Below are positions 1 to 6,554 of a stretch of 7,108 bases of DNA, piece by piece. The stretch spans positions 1 to 7,108 of the forward strand of contig CAIYSH010000289.1 of the NCBI GenBank assembly GCA_903928755.1, read 5' to 3'. The notes beneath the pieces are model-generated. The model was not told the DNA's origin, ran no database searches, and worked only from the letters and a program-made list of their open reading frames with translations. The number at the start of each line of letters is the position of its first letter. The first letter of the stretch is position 1. Both the position numbers and the translations under genes were made by a program. Source of the stretch: an uncultured Alphaproteobacteria bacterium (GTDB lineage: Bacteria > Pseudomonadota > Alphaproteobacteria > Caulobacterales > Caulobacteraceae).

Positions 1-515
1 CGCGCAAGACCATCAATGAGGCCCGGCGTCTGCTGGAAGATGCCGGGGAATCCCTCGATCTGGCGCTGAGTCCCCAGAAGGTCAGGTTTGAATTCGGCGG
101 CGCGGCCCTGACCTCCAAGGTGATTGACGGCAATTTCCCGGACTATGTCCGCGTGATCCCCCGGGACAATGACAAGGTCATGATGGTGGACAACAAGCTG
201 TTCGCCCGGGCGGTCGACCGGGTTGCGACCATCTCTGCCGAAAAGAGCCGGTCTGTCCGCATGGCCATCGAACCCGGCCGGGTAATCCTGACCGTGCGCA
301 ACATGGAGGCTGGCCAGGCAGTCGAAGAGATTGAGGTCGACTATGCCGGCGACAGCTTCGAACTGTCTTTCAATGCGCGCTATCTGCTGGATGTGACCGA
401 CCAGATCACTGCCGACCAGGCGGAATTCAGGTTCGGCGGCCCCAATGACCCTGCCCTGGTTCTGGACCCGACGGATCCGGATGTCCGTTACGTGCTCATG
501 CCGCTGAGGGTCTAG
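1..515 (+). CDS. dnaN: DNA polymerase III beta subunit (sliding clamp), C-terminal part
   Basis: The reading frame is open from base 3 (first full codon) to the TAG at 513-515 and gives 170 residues, a little under half of the roughly 370-residue clamp; the 5' part lies outside the window. The fragment starts in the second clamp domain (RKTINEARRLLEDAG) and contains the conserved IDGNFPDYVRVIP stretch that links domains II and III. It then covers all of domain III and ends with VLMPLRV, matching the typical family ending that forms part of the partner-binding pocket. The GTG at 120 is an internal valine codon, not a start. The clamp is a dimeric ring on DNA that tethers the replicative polymerase and recruits MutS, ligase and other partners. 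The next gene on this strand is a peptidase, not recF, which follows dnaN in many bacteria. Identity is near certain from the family motifs. Confidence 0.96.
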   Translation, partial: RKTINEARRLLEDAGESLDLALSPQKVRFEFGGAALTSKVIDGNFPDYVRVIPRDNDKVMMVDNKLFARAVDRVATISAEKSRSVRMAIEPGRVILTVRNMEAGQAVEEIEVDYAGDSFELSFNARYLLDVTDQITADQAEFRFGGPNDPALVLDPTDPDVRYVLMPLRV

Positions 516-608
516 GGCCTGTCGCCTTTCGGCGGTTTCGTCTGAGGGGAAGGTCACGGCCCCGGGTCCGGCTTCGACCCTGAGTTCCATTGGCCGAACT
601 GGCCTTGC

Positions 609-613
609 GGGAG
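609..613 (+). promoter_or_regulatory. Ribosome binding site of the S9 peptidase gene
   Basis: GGGAG lies 7 bases before the ATG at 621 and supports that start; a secretion signal follows directly in frame. Confidence 0.6.
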
Positions 614-620
614 ATTTTCC

Positions 621-2672
621 ATGCGCGCCCTCCTTCTGGCGACGGTCGCCACCTGCCTTCTCTCCCTGCCGGCCAGTGCGGCACCGGCGGAGGCCCGGGA
701 TCCCAACTTTACAGGCCGGGACCTGTTTGGCCTGCAGTCGGCCAGCGATCCGCAGTTCCGGCCCGATGGCGGGCAGATTGCCTATGTCCGGATCAGCAAT
801 GACATCATGACCGACAAGGCCCGCCGGACCCTATGGCTGGTGGATCCTGCAACCGGGGCCCAGTCGCCCGTGGTGACCGAAGGCGGCGGCGCGGTGTCGC
901 CCCGCTGGTCTCCTGATGGCCGCAAGCTGGCCTATCTGGCCCTGACCCCAAAGGGTGCGGAGCTCACGGTCAGGTGGATGGAGACAGGTCGGTCGGCCAG
1001 GATTGCCAGCCTGGACCAGGCACCGGGTGCGATAACCTGGTCGCCGGACGGCAGGAGCCTGGCCTTTACGCTCCTGACCCCCGATTCGGCCGCCAGTCTC
1101 GGGGCTGCGCCGACCAAGCCTGAGGGTGCAGAGTGGGCCGCGCCCCTGAAGGTTGAGACGCGGGTCACCTTCCGGGCCGACGGTGAGGGGGTGCTGACCC
1201 CTGGCTTTTCGCATATTTTCACTGTTTCCGCTGAGGGCGGCACACCCCGTCAGCGGACCTTCGGCAAGTTTGACGACTTCGGGCCCCTGAGTTTTTCACC
1301 TGATGGCAAGGCCCTCTATTTCGCCGCCAACCGCCAGTCCGGATGGGAGCGAGACCCGAATGAATCGGAGGTCTTCCGCCTTGATCTTGCCGGTGATGCC
1401 ATAACCCCCCTGACCCGTCGGATCGGTCCCGATCAGTCGCCCCAGGTTTCGCCGGATGGTCGACTGGTGGCCTATGTGGGCTATGACGACGCCCGCCGCC
1501 GCGGATATGAGAACCAGCGCCTTTATGTGATGGAGGCTGATGGGCAGAACAGCCGTGTCCTGACTGGCGATTTCGACCGGTCCGTGGGCTCGCCCAGCTG
1601 GAGCGCCGATGGCCGAAGCATTCATGTGATCTTTGACGACCACGGAACCAACAAGGTGGTCAGGGTCGGTCTGGACGGTAAGCGGACGGTTGTGGCCGAG
1701 GGGCTCGCCGGATCCGATTTCGACCGGCCCTACAGCGGCGGTGACTACAGCCTGGCCCGCAATGGCGCTGTGGCGATCACCTCAGGCGATTCCACCCATC
1801 CTGCTGATCTGGCCGTGGTGCAGGCTTCGGGTCGCAAACGCCTTACCGACCTCAACAGCGACCTGCTGTCGGGCAAGACCCTTTCCAGGGCCCAGCCCCT
1901 GGCGGTGACCTCGTCCTATGACCGGAAGCCCATTGAGGCCTGGCTGCTGACCCCGCCCGGGTTTGATCCGGCGAAGACCTATCCCCTTGTCCTGGAAATC
2001 CACGGTGGACCCTTCTCGGCCTATGGTCCCAACTTCTCTGCCGTTGACCAGCTGTATGCCGCGGCCGGCTATCTGGTGGTCTATTCAAATCCCCGGGGCT
2101 CTACCTCCTATGGCGAGGCCTTCGCCAATGAGATCGACCGCAACTATCCCAGCCACGACTATGACGACCTGATGAGCGTGGTCGATGCCGTGATCGCCAG
2201 GGGCTCGGTCGATACGAATCGGCTCTATGTCACTGGCGGCTCCGGCGGCGGGGCCCTGACCGCCTGGATTGTCGGCAAGACCAGCCGGTTCGCAGCGGCC
2301 GCCACCCAGAAGCCCGTGATCAACTGGGCCAGTGAGGTCCTGACCACGGACGGCTATGCCACCATGGGGCCCTATTGGTTCGGCAAGGCCCCCTGGGAGG
2401 ATCCCCAGGGCTACTGGGCCCGGTCGCCCCTCTCCCTGGTCGGAAATGTGAAGACCCCGACCATGGTCGTTGTCGGTGAGAATGACCTGCGCACCCCCGA
2501 CAGCGAGGCCGAGCAGTATTATGCGGCCCTGCAGCTGCGTGGTGTGCCCACGGCGCTGGTCAAGCTGCCCGGCGCCAGCCATGGCGGCTATGCGGCGCGG
2601 CCTTCACAGTCGGCGGCGACGACCTCGGCCATCATCGCCTGGTTTGAAAGGTACAAGGCCCCGCCGCGATAG
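621..2672 (+). CDS. Secreted S9-family peptidase (prolyl oligopeptidase / acylaminoacyl peptidase type)
   Basis: This is a 683-residue serine peptidase that cleaves short peptides. The N-terminus is a Sec signal peptide: MR, a hydrophobic stretch, then a likely cleavage after ASA near residue 20, so the enzyme should act in the periplasm or outside. Residues about 30-400 are a TolB/PD40-like beta-propeller with repeated SPDGR-type motifs near residues 96, 140, 225, 276 and 327. Residues about 420-683 form the alpha/beta-hydrolase domain, with HGGP (461-464) likely shaping the oxyanion hole. The nucleophile is Ser541 in GGSGGG, the acid is Asp622 in GENDLRTP and the base is His654 in GASHGG. 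All three catalytic residues are present, so the enzyme looks active. Family members include acylaminoacyl peptidases and dipeptidyl peptidases; the exact specificity cannot be read from the sequence. It appears to be its own unit, with 105 bases before it and a terminator-like hairpin at its end. Confidence 0.93.
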   Translation: MRALLLATVATCLLSLPASAAPAEARDPNFTGRDLFGLQSASDPQFRPDGGQIAYVRISNDIMTDKARRTLWLVDPATGAQSPVVTEGGGAVSPRWSPDGRKLAYLALTPKGAELTVRWMETGRSARIASLDQAPGAITWSPDGRSLAFTLLTPDSAASLGAAPTKPEGAEWAAPLKVETRVTFRADGEGVLTPGFSHIFTVSAEGGTPRQRTFGKFDDFGPLSFSPDGKALYFAANRQSGWERDPNESEVFRLDLAGDAITPLTRRIGPDQSPQVSPDGRLVAYVGYDDARRRGYENQRLYVMEADGQNSRVLTGDFDRSVGSPSWSADGRSIHVIFDDHGTNKVVRVGLDGKRTVVAEGLAGSDFDRPYSGGDYSLARNGAVAITSGDSTHPADLAVVQASGRKRLTDLNSDLLSGKTLSRAQPLAVTSSYDRKPIEAWLLTPPGFDPAKTYPLVLEIHGGPFSAYGPNFSAVDQLYAAAGYLVVYSNPRGSTSYGEAFANEIDRNYPSHDYDDLMSVVDAVIARGSVDTNRLYVTGGSGGGALTAWIVGKTSRFAAAATQKPVINWASEVLTTDGYATMGPYWFGKAPWEDPQGYWARSPLSLVGNVKTPTMVVVGENDLRTPDSEAEQYYAALQLRGVPTALVKLPGASHGGYAARPSQSAATTSAIIAWFERYKAPPR

Positions 2673-2695
2673 GTGGCCTTTTTGCGCTTTTTAAG
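2655..2695 (+). terminator. Probable intrinsic terminator of the S9 peptidase gene
   Basis: AAGGCC (2655-2660) can pair with GGCCTT (2675-2680), with two further C-G pairs across a bulged T, followed by two T-runs (2679-2683 and 2688-2692). The stem spans the TAG stop codon. The loop is fairly large, so strength is uncertain; if real, it separates the peptidase from rpoN. Confidence 0.4.
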
Positions 2696-2761
2696 ATTCC
2701 CGGCCGGTCGTTAACCAACTGGTGGGGATCACCCTCTAGCTTGGGAAGCAAGAAACAGGCC

Positions 2762-2768
2762 AGGAGGG
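2762..2768 (+). promoter_or_regulatory. Strong ribosome binding site for the TTG start of rpoN
   Basis: AGGAGGG is an almost perfect anti-16S match sitting 4 bases before the TTG at 2773. It fixes the start at this rare codon. The next in-frame ATG is about 32 codons further on and would remove the conserved N-terminal region. Confidence 0.75.
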
Positions 2769-2772
2769 CGTA

Positions 2773-4275
2773 TTGGCGCTCGGTGCGCGTTTAGAGCTAC
2801 GTCAAGGGCAGGGGTTGGTCATAACCCCCCAACTGCAACAGGCCATCAAGCTGTTGCAGCTTTCCAACATGGAACTTGAGGCCTTCGTCGAGGGCGAGCT
2901 CGAGCGCAATCCCCTGCTCCAGCGGGATGAGCGCGACGCGGAGGGTGACCGGGAGGCCGCCACGGACACCCCGGCGTCTGACGGCGAAACCTATGCGCTG
3001 GACCAGGTGCCCCTGGGTGGCGCGGAAAACGCCATGGACATGACCTATGAGTCGGAAGGCTCCCGGGGCGAGCACGCGACAGGTGATACCTCAGAGGCCA
3101 TGCATGCGGGCGGGGCCATTGACTGGTCCAAGGCCGGCGCTGGCGGCAGTTTCGAAGATACCGACGATTTCGAGCAGAGGCTGTCCCGGGACAAGACCCT
3201 GGCTGAATACCTGCAGGACCAGCTCCTGATTGCCGGCTTCGGCGCGGTGGAGCTGGCCGCGGCCACGGTGCTCGTCGACAGCGTCGATGAGGGTGGATAT
3301 CTGCGCTGTGACCTCGCCGAGACCGCTGTGCGGCTAGGCTGCGACCAGGCCTTTCTTGAAGACATCCTCTCCAGGCTCCAGTGTTTCGAACCCGTGGGCG
3401 TTTTTGCCCGGGACGTCCGCGAATGCCTGATGCTTCAGCTTCAGGACCGCAACCGCTGTGATCCGGCCATGATGGCCATGCTGGACAATCTGGACCTGGT
3501 TGCCCGACGCGACATCCCGGCCCTGCGCAAGGTCTGTGGCGTTGACGATGATGACCTGCGCGAGATGATTTCCGAGCTCAGAGCCCTCACGCCGCGTCCG
3601 GGGGCGGCCTTTGGTGGCGAGCCCACCCAGCCGGTGGCGCCGGACGTCTATGTCCGTGAGGGGCTTGGTGGCATGTGGAATGTGGAGCTCAATTCCGACA
3701 CCCTGCCGCGGCTGCTCATCGACCAGCGCTATCATGCCCGGGTCAGTTCCGGTGCCAGGACGGACCAGGAAAAGGTCTTCGTGGCCGACTGCATGGCCAG
3801 CGCCAGCTGGCTGGTCAAGAGCCTGGACCAGAGGGCCAGGACCATTCTGAAGGTCGCCTCCGAGATCGTCCGTCAGCAGGATGGCTTCCTGGCCTTCGGG
3901 GTCGAGCACCTGCGTCCGCTCAATCTCAAGACCGTCGCCGACGCCATCGGCATGCACGAATCCACGGTCAGCCGCGTCACCTCCAACAAGTATCTGGCCA
4001 CCCCGCGGGGCATGTTCGAACTGAAGTTCTTCTTCACCTCGGCCATCCAGTCCTCCGAGGGGGGCGAGGCCCACTCTGCCGAAGCGGTCCGCCACCGCAT
4101 CCGTCAGCTGATCGAGAGCGAGAAGATCGCCGCCGACGTCCATTCCGACGATGCCCTGGTGGATATCCTCAAGGATACCGGTGTCGATATCGCCCGGCGC
4201 ACCGTGGCCAAATACCGTGAAGCCATGCGGATTCCGTCTTCCGTCGATCGCCGTCGTCTGCTCCGGCAGACCTGA
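2773..4275 (+). CDS. rpoN: RNA polymerase sigma-54 factor
   Basis: This 500-residue protein is the alternative sigma factor that directs RNA polymerase to -24/-12 promoters and needs AAA+ activators to melt DNA. Region I (about 1-50) is the activator-responsive glutamine- and leucine-rich segment and includes TPQLQQAIKLLQLSN. Residues about 50-140 are an acidic, variable region II, followed by the core-binding domain (about 140-330). A helix-turn-helix lies around 386-405 (KTVADAIGMHESTVSRV). The diagnostic RpoN box ARRTVAKYRE, which reads the -24 element, is at 474-483. Length and domain order are normal. The TTG start is supported by the AGGAGGG just before it and by the family's usual beginning (MALGARLELRQGQ). 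hpf follows after 56 bases and ptsN after that, a classic neighbourhood. lptB, commonly directly upstream in alphaproteobacteria, is absent. In Caulobacter relatives sigma-54 serves flagellar and stalk genes; that role here is inferred. Confidence 0.98.
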   Translation: MALGARLELRQGQGLVITPQLQQAIKLLQLSNMELEAFVEGELERNPLLQRDERDAEGDREAATDTPASDGETYALDQVPLGGAENAMDMTYESEGSRGEHATGDTSEAMHAGGAIDWSKAGAGGSFEDTDDFEQRLSRDKTLAEYLQDQLLIAGFGAVELAAATVLVDSVDEGGYLRCDLAETAVRLGCDQAFLEDILSRLQCFEPVGVFARDVRECLMLQLQDRNRCDPAMMAMLDNLDLVARRDIPALRKVCGVDDDDLREMISELRALTPRPGAAFGGEPTQPVAPDVYVREGLGGMWNVELNSDTLPRLLIDQRYHARVSSGARTDQEKVFVADCMASASWLVKSLDQRARTILKVASEIVRQQDGFLAFGVEHLRPLNLKTVADAIGMHESTVSRVTSNKYLATPRGMFELKFFFTSAIQSSEGGEAHSAEAVRHRIRQLIESEKIAADVHSDDALVDILKDTGVDIARRTVAKYREAMRIPSSVDRRRLLRQT

Positions 4276-4331
4276 GACCTCCGTATCAGCCCGGTCTTGA
4301 CAGGGTTCGCTGAAAGGCGCGCAGTCTGCCC

Positions 4332-4955
4332 ATGCAAGTTCAGGTTTCCGGCAAACATGTCGACGTCGGTGAGGCCCTGCGTGAGCGGGTCACGACCGAA
4401 ATTTCAGCGTCCATCGCCAGGTATTTCGAGCGTGGCGGTTTTGCAGATGTGGTGGTCAGCAAGGACGGGCACGCCTTCCGGGTCGACTGTTCCCTGCACC
4501 TGGACTCCGGTCAGCATCTGGAAAGTCATGGTCTGGGGTCCGATGCCCATGCGGCCTTCGATGTGGCGCTTCACAAGATCGAGACCCGTGTCCGCCGCTA
4601 CAAGCGCCGCCTGAAAAGCCATTCGGTGGCGGCCAGCGCCAAGGCCGCCGAGACCGCCGCCTATTTCGTCATCCGCGCCCCTGAGGACGAAGATGATGAG
4701 ATCTGGGATGAGGCCGACTCGCCGCCGGTCGGTCCGACCGTCCCCAATGGTCTGGTGATTGCCGAGACCGAGAAAGAAATCCGAACCATGACTGTTTCTC
4801 AGGCGGTGCTGGACCTCGACCTGACTGAATCTCAAACAATCGTGTTCAGGAATGCCGCGCATGGCGGATTGTCTGTGGTATATCGCCGCCCCGACGGGAA
4901 CATCGGCTGGATCGATCCCGAGCGCACCAAGCCGTCAATCGGTAAGGGAGCCTAG
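4332..4955 (+). CDS. hpf: Ribosome hibernation promoting factor, long form
   Basis: This 207-residue protein has the two-domain layout of long HPF. The N-terminal domain (about 1-100) is the S30AE/YfiA fold that sits in the mRNA and tRNA channel of the 30S subunit; it starts MQVQVSGKHVDV and ends in a basic helix (RVRRYKRRLKSH). An acidic linker (about 110-145) follows. The C-terminal domain (from about 150) carries TVSQAVLDLDL, FRNAAHGGLSVVYRRPDGNIGWIDP and mediates dimerisation, which joins two 70S ribosomes into an inactive 100S particle during starvation. Length fits the long form rather than the short gammaproteobacterial HPF/YfiA. The Shine-Dalgarno match is poor: AAAGG lies 14 bases before the ATG, so translation may be weak or coupled to rpoN 56 bases upstream. 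The start is chosen because the conserved domain begins directly at this Met. Confidence 0.95.
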   Translation: MQVQVSGKHVDVGEALRERVTTEISASIARYFERGGFADVVVSKDGHAFRVDCSLHLDSGQHLESHGLGSDAHAAFDVALHKIETRVRRYKRRLKSHSVAASAKAAETAAYFVIRAPEDEDDEIWDEADSPPVGPTVPNGLVIAETEKEIRTMTVSQAVLDLDLTESQTIVFRNAAHGGLSVVYRRPDGNIGWIDPERTKPSIGKGA

Positions 4956-5043
4956 GTCACCGGCGGCGTTCCGCCTGTCATCAGGGTGTCTCCATCGGTC
5001 GATAGACGGCGCGGGCTGATGGCGTAGGGCTTTGTAGGTCAAT

Positions 5044-5511
5044 ATGGTTTTTTCCGAAGTTCTGGATCTGGCTGCCATTGCGCCCCGCGCGACGGCAACC
5101 GACAAGCGTCAGGTCCTGGCCCTGATCTCTGATATCGCCGCCCGCAATTTCGGTCTTGATGCCGGGATGATTCTCGACGCCCTGGCGGAGCGGGAGCAGG
5201 CCGGATCAACCGGCCTTGGCCGGGGTATTGCCGTGCCACATGCCCGGCTTGAGGGGCTGGACCGCATGCGCGCGGTCTTCCTGCGCCTGGAACATCCGGT
5301 GGACTTCGCGTCGGTGGATGACCATCCGGTGGATCTGGTCTTTGCGCTGTTTTCGCCAGCCGGTCAGGCAGGTTCGGTCCACCTGCAGGGCCTGGCCCGG
5401 ATCTCCCGGCTCATGCGCCAGAAGGATCTGCGCGAACAGCTGCGACAGTCCCGGGCCGCCGAGGCCATTCGCGCCCTGCTGGTTCAGGATATCCGCCAGA
5501 CTGCGGCCTAG
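5044..5511 (+). CDS. ptsN: Nitrogen regulatory phosphotransferase protein EIIA-Ntr
   Basis: This 155-residue protein is a full-length EIIA (fructose/mannitol-type) domain of the nitrogen PTS. The phosphate-accepting histidine is His66 in GIAVPHARL, the family signature; it receives phosphate from NPr. EIIA-Ntr does not transport sugar but controls potassium uptake, (p)ppGpp metabolism and other targets by its phosphorylation state. The usual downstream hydrophobic strands (VDLVFALFSP) and the C-terminal helical part (HLQGLARISRLMR) are present. The ATG start is preceded by a weak GTAGGT. The 88-base gap from hpf shows only a small GC-rich hairpin (GGCGG/CCGCC near 4962) without a T-run, so it is probably cotranscribed with rpoN-hpf. 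The gene is last in the plus-strand run and faces the DUF1150 gene across an inverted-repeat element. Confidence 0.95.
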   Translation: MVFSEVLDLAAIAPRATATDKRQVLALISDIAARNFGLDAGMILDALAEREQAGSTGLGRGIAVPHARLEGLDRMRAVFLRLEHPVDFASVDDHPVDLVFALFSPAGQAGSVHLQGLARISRLMRQKDLREQLRQSRAAEAIRALLVQDIRQTAA

Positions 5512-5543
5512 GGCCCCTTCCGGAAAGTCAGCGCCATATGATC

Positions 5544-5625
5544 TGGACCCCGGCCTCCGCCGGGGTGACCGGATAAAGTGTCGAGGATCTCCAACCCCGG
5601 TCATCCCGGCGGAGGCCGGTATCCC
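5544..5625. repeat. REP-like inverted-repeat element between convergent genes
   Basis: Two 29-base arms (5544-5572 and 5597-5625) are reverse complements of each other at 25 of 29 positions and are separated by 24 bases. Each arm also contains a smaller palindrome: the left arm has ACCCCGGC, a CTCC loop and GCCGGGGT, an 8-bp perfect stem; the right arm has CCGGC, GGAG, GCCGG. The core CCGGCCTCCGCCGGG resembles short dispersed repeats common in intergenic DNA of alphaproteobacteria. It fills the space between the stops of ptsN (plus) and DUF1150 (minus), so its transcripts could form hairpins that end or stabilise both mRNAs. There is no ORF or T-run. Dispersal through the genome is inferred, not shown by this window. 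Confidence 0.8.
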
Positions 5626-5648
5626 GGTCGTAGAGCCCTGCCTATCCG

Positions 5649-5918
5649 CTAGTGCACCGAAACCGGGGCCAGCTCGTGGGCCAGGGCGGCGGCCATGGCG
5701 GCATCCCGGTTTTCCAGCACGGCCAGGCGCTCTCCATCGGCGCGGTGGACTGCATAGAGGACCTGGTCGGGGCGAAGGTCATAGCCCTCCACCTGTCCGG
5801 TTGGGCTCGCAGCCAGGATCTCAGCCCCCATGACGGGGCGAACATAGACCAGGTTGGGTCCGCCCAGGGCCGCCAGGTCTTGGGGGGACAGGGTGATTTG
5901 GGTCATTTTGGGCGTCAT
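5649..5918 (-). CDS. DUF1150 family protein downstream of hsp20
   Basis: This is an 89-residue protein I recognise as DUF1150, a small alphaproteobacterial family without a known function. The conserved core is LGGPNLVYVRPVMGAEILA, followed by YDLRPDQVLYAVHRADGERLAVLENRDAA near the C-terminus. It has no signal peptide, membrane segment or cysteine, so it is probably cytosolic. The ATG at 5918 has a strong GGAGGT (5925-5930) 6 bases ahead; the in-frame Met four codons later is less well placed. The gene lies 35 bases after the hsp20 stop on the same strand without a terminator in between, so it should share the heat-shock transcript. That context suggests a helper or modulator of the small heat-shock protein, but this is inference from gene order only. 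Confidence 0.85.
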   Translation of the reverse strand: MTPKMTQITLSPQDLAALGGPNLVYVRPVMGAEILAASPTGQVEGYDLRPDQVLYAVHRADGERLAVLENRDAAMAAALAHELAPVSVH

Positions 5919-5924
5919 GGGACC

Positions 5925-5930
5925 ACCTCC
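5925..5930 (-). promoter_or_regulatory. Ribosome binding site of the DUF1150 gene
   Basis: On the minus strand this reads GGAGGT, 6 bases before the ATG at 5918. It is much stronger than the hsp20 site and is not in an obvious hairpin, so DUF1150 could be translated independently of the thermometer. Confidence 0.7.
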
Positions 5931-5953
5931 GGAAAAATCGAAAACCTTCGGCC

Positions 5954-6373
5954 TCAGCCGCCGGTCTGAATGGGTATCTGCCGCACCAGCCGTGCGGGCT
6001 CAGGGCGGATCAGATCGATGTGCAGCAGGCCGTGTTCCAGCATGGCGGCTGAAACTTCCATGCCGTCAGCAAGGACAAAGCTGCGGACAAAGCCGCGGGC
6101 GGCAATGCCGCGGTGCAGATAGGCCTCATCGGTCTTGGTCCCATCGTCGCGTCGTCCGGCAATGGTCAGCTGACGATCCTCCAGGGTCACCTGCAGGGTC
6201 TGGGGGGTGAAGCCCGCCACAGCCAGGGTGATCCTCAGGGCACCGTCGCCCCGGTCCTCGACATTGTAGGGCGGATAGCTCTCCGCCGCCGCCTTGGCGG
6301 CCCGTTCAGCCAGCAGCCGTGTATGCTCGAAACCGAGCAGGAAGGGGCTGTCGAACACCATGGTCCTGTTCAT
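5954..6373 (-). CDS. Small heat-shock protein, Hsp20/alpha-crystallin family (IbpA-like)
   Basis: This 139-residue ATP-independent chaperone holds unfolding proteins until DnaK/ClpB refold them. A short N-terminal arm (MNRTMVFDSPFLLGFE and a helix rich in Ala, about 18-31) precedes the alpha-crystallin domain (about 33-130: YPPYNVEDRG, LRITLAVAGF, RGFVRSFVLADGMEV, HGLLHIDL). The C-terminal I-x-I motif, Ile-Pro-Ile at 133-135, docks subunits into oligomers. I place the start at the ATG 6373 because GAGGA lies 9 bases upstream. A GTG at 6391 would add six residues but would begin inside the SD-trapping hairpin and lacks a good site. It resembles the alphaproteobacterial class A sHSPs whose mRNAs carry ROSE elements, and such a leader is present. 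DUF1150 follows on the same strand. Confidence 0.94.
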   Translation of the reverse strand: MNRTMVFDSPFLLGFEHTRLLAERAAKAAAESYPPYNVEDRGDGALRITLAVAGFTPQTLQVTLEDRQLTIAGRRDDGTKTDEAYLHRGIAARGFVRSFVLADGMEVSAAMLEHGLLHIDLIRPEPARLVRQIPIQTGG

Positions 6374-6428
6374 TTCAAAGAGTCCTCGCACCTCAAGCGA
6401 CTCGCCGGGTGCCCGCCCGAAACCGGCG
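6374..6428 (-). promoter_or_regulatory. ROSE-like RNA thermometer in the hsp20 leader
   Basis: Read as minus-strand RNA, GAGUC (6403-6399) pairs with GACUC (6384-6380). Then G6398 is bulged, and CUU pairs with GAG (6387-6385), closing a 7-base loop. The Shine-Dalgarno AGGA (6386-6383) lies inside the stem opposite UCGCU (6400-6396). This matches the ROSE signature UYGCU-against-AGGA with an unpaired G, which melts on heat shock and frees the SD. A second hairpin precedes it (CGCCGG at 6428-6423 with CCGGCG at 6408-6403, one base overlapping the first stem), as in multi-hairpin ROSE leaders. The folding was done by eye and no energy was computed. Confidence 0.72.
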
Positions 6429-6447
6429 CGGGAACACGACAGGGCTT

Positions 6448-6476
6448 AGGTGGGGTGGGGGAGGGCGGGAATCAAG
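6448..6476 (-). promoter_or_regulatory. Sigma-32 (RpoH)-like heat-shock promoter of hsp20
   Basis: On the minus strand CTTGATT (6476-6470) resembles the -35 CTTGAAA. After a 14-base spacer comes CCCCACCT (6455-6448), which matches the -10 CCCCATNT at all but one defined position. Spacing is typical of RpoH promoters. Transcription would start near 6440, giving a leader of about 65-70 bases, the right size for the thermometer. Confidence 0.6.
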
Positions 6477-6522
6477 CGGCGGGATCATCGCGGGGTGTGG
6501 GCAGCCGGTGGCCCCAAATGGA

Positions 6523-6553
6523 AACGGCCGCCTCCTTGTCGGAAGCGGCCGTT
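6523..6553 (-). terminator. Hairpin terminator after tRNA-Ala
   Basis: The minus-strand transcript folds into a stem of 9 perfect pairs (AACGGCCGC with GCGGCCGTT), extended by UUCC/GGAG to 13 pairs with one G-U, closed by a 5-base GACAA loop. It begins one base after the CCA end of the tRNA. The trailing U-run is short and interrupted (UUUCC AUUU). It should end the tRNA transcript and insulate hsp20; it may also mark the 3' processing site. Confidence 0.7.
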
Positions 6554-6554
6554 A

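Noticed and set aside
524..538. Small hairpin after dnaN (TCGCC/GGCGG) as a terminator
   Set aside because: The stem is only about 4-5 pairs and the following TTTCG is not a real T-run, so I cannot support termination.
588..612. Possible sigma-54 -24/-12 promoter (TGGCC...TTGC) before the S9 gene
   Set aside because: The GG to GC spacing is 13 or 4 bases instead of the required 10.
2085..2582. 165-residue open frame antisense to the S9 catalytic domain
   Set aside because: It mirrors the conserved catalytic region; no RBS or family match is seen.
3334..4143. Long 269-residue open frame antisense to rpoN
   Set aside because: Long antisense frames are common in GC-rich genes; it overlaps the well-supported rpoN entirely and shows no recognisable domain.
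6374..6391. GTG at 6391 as an upstream start for hsp20
   Set aside because: It lies within the hairpin that holds the SD and has no good site of its own, whereas ATG 6373 has GAGGA at 9 bases.
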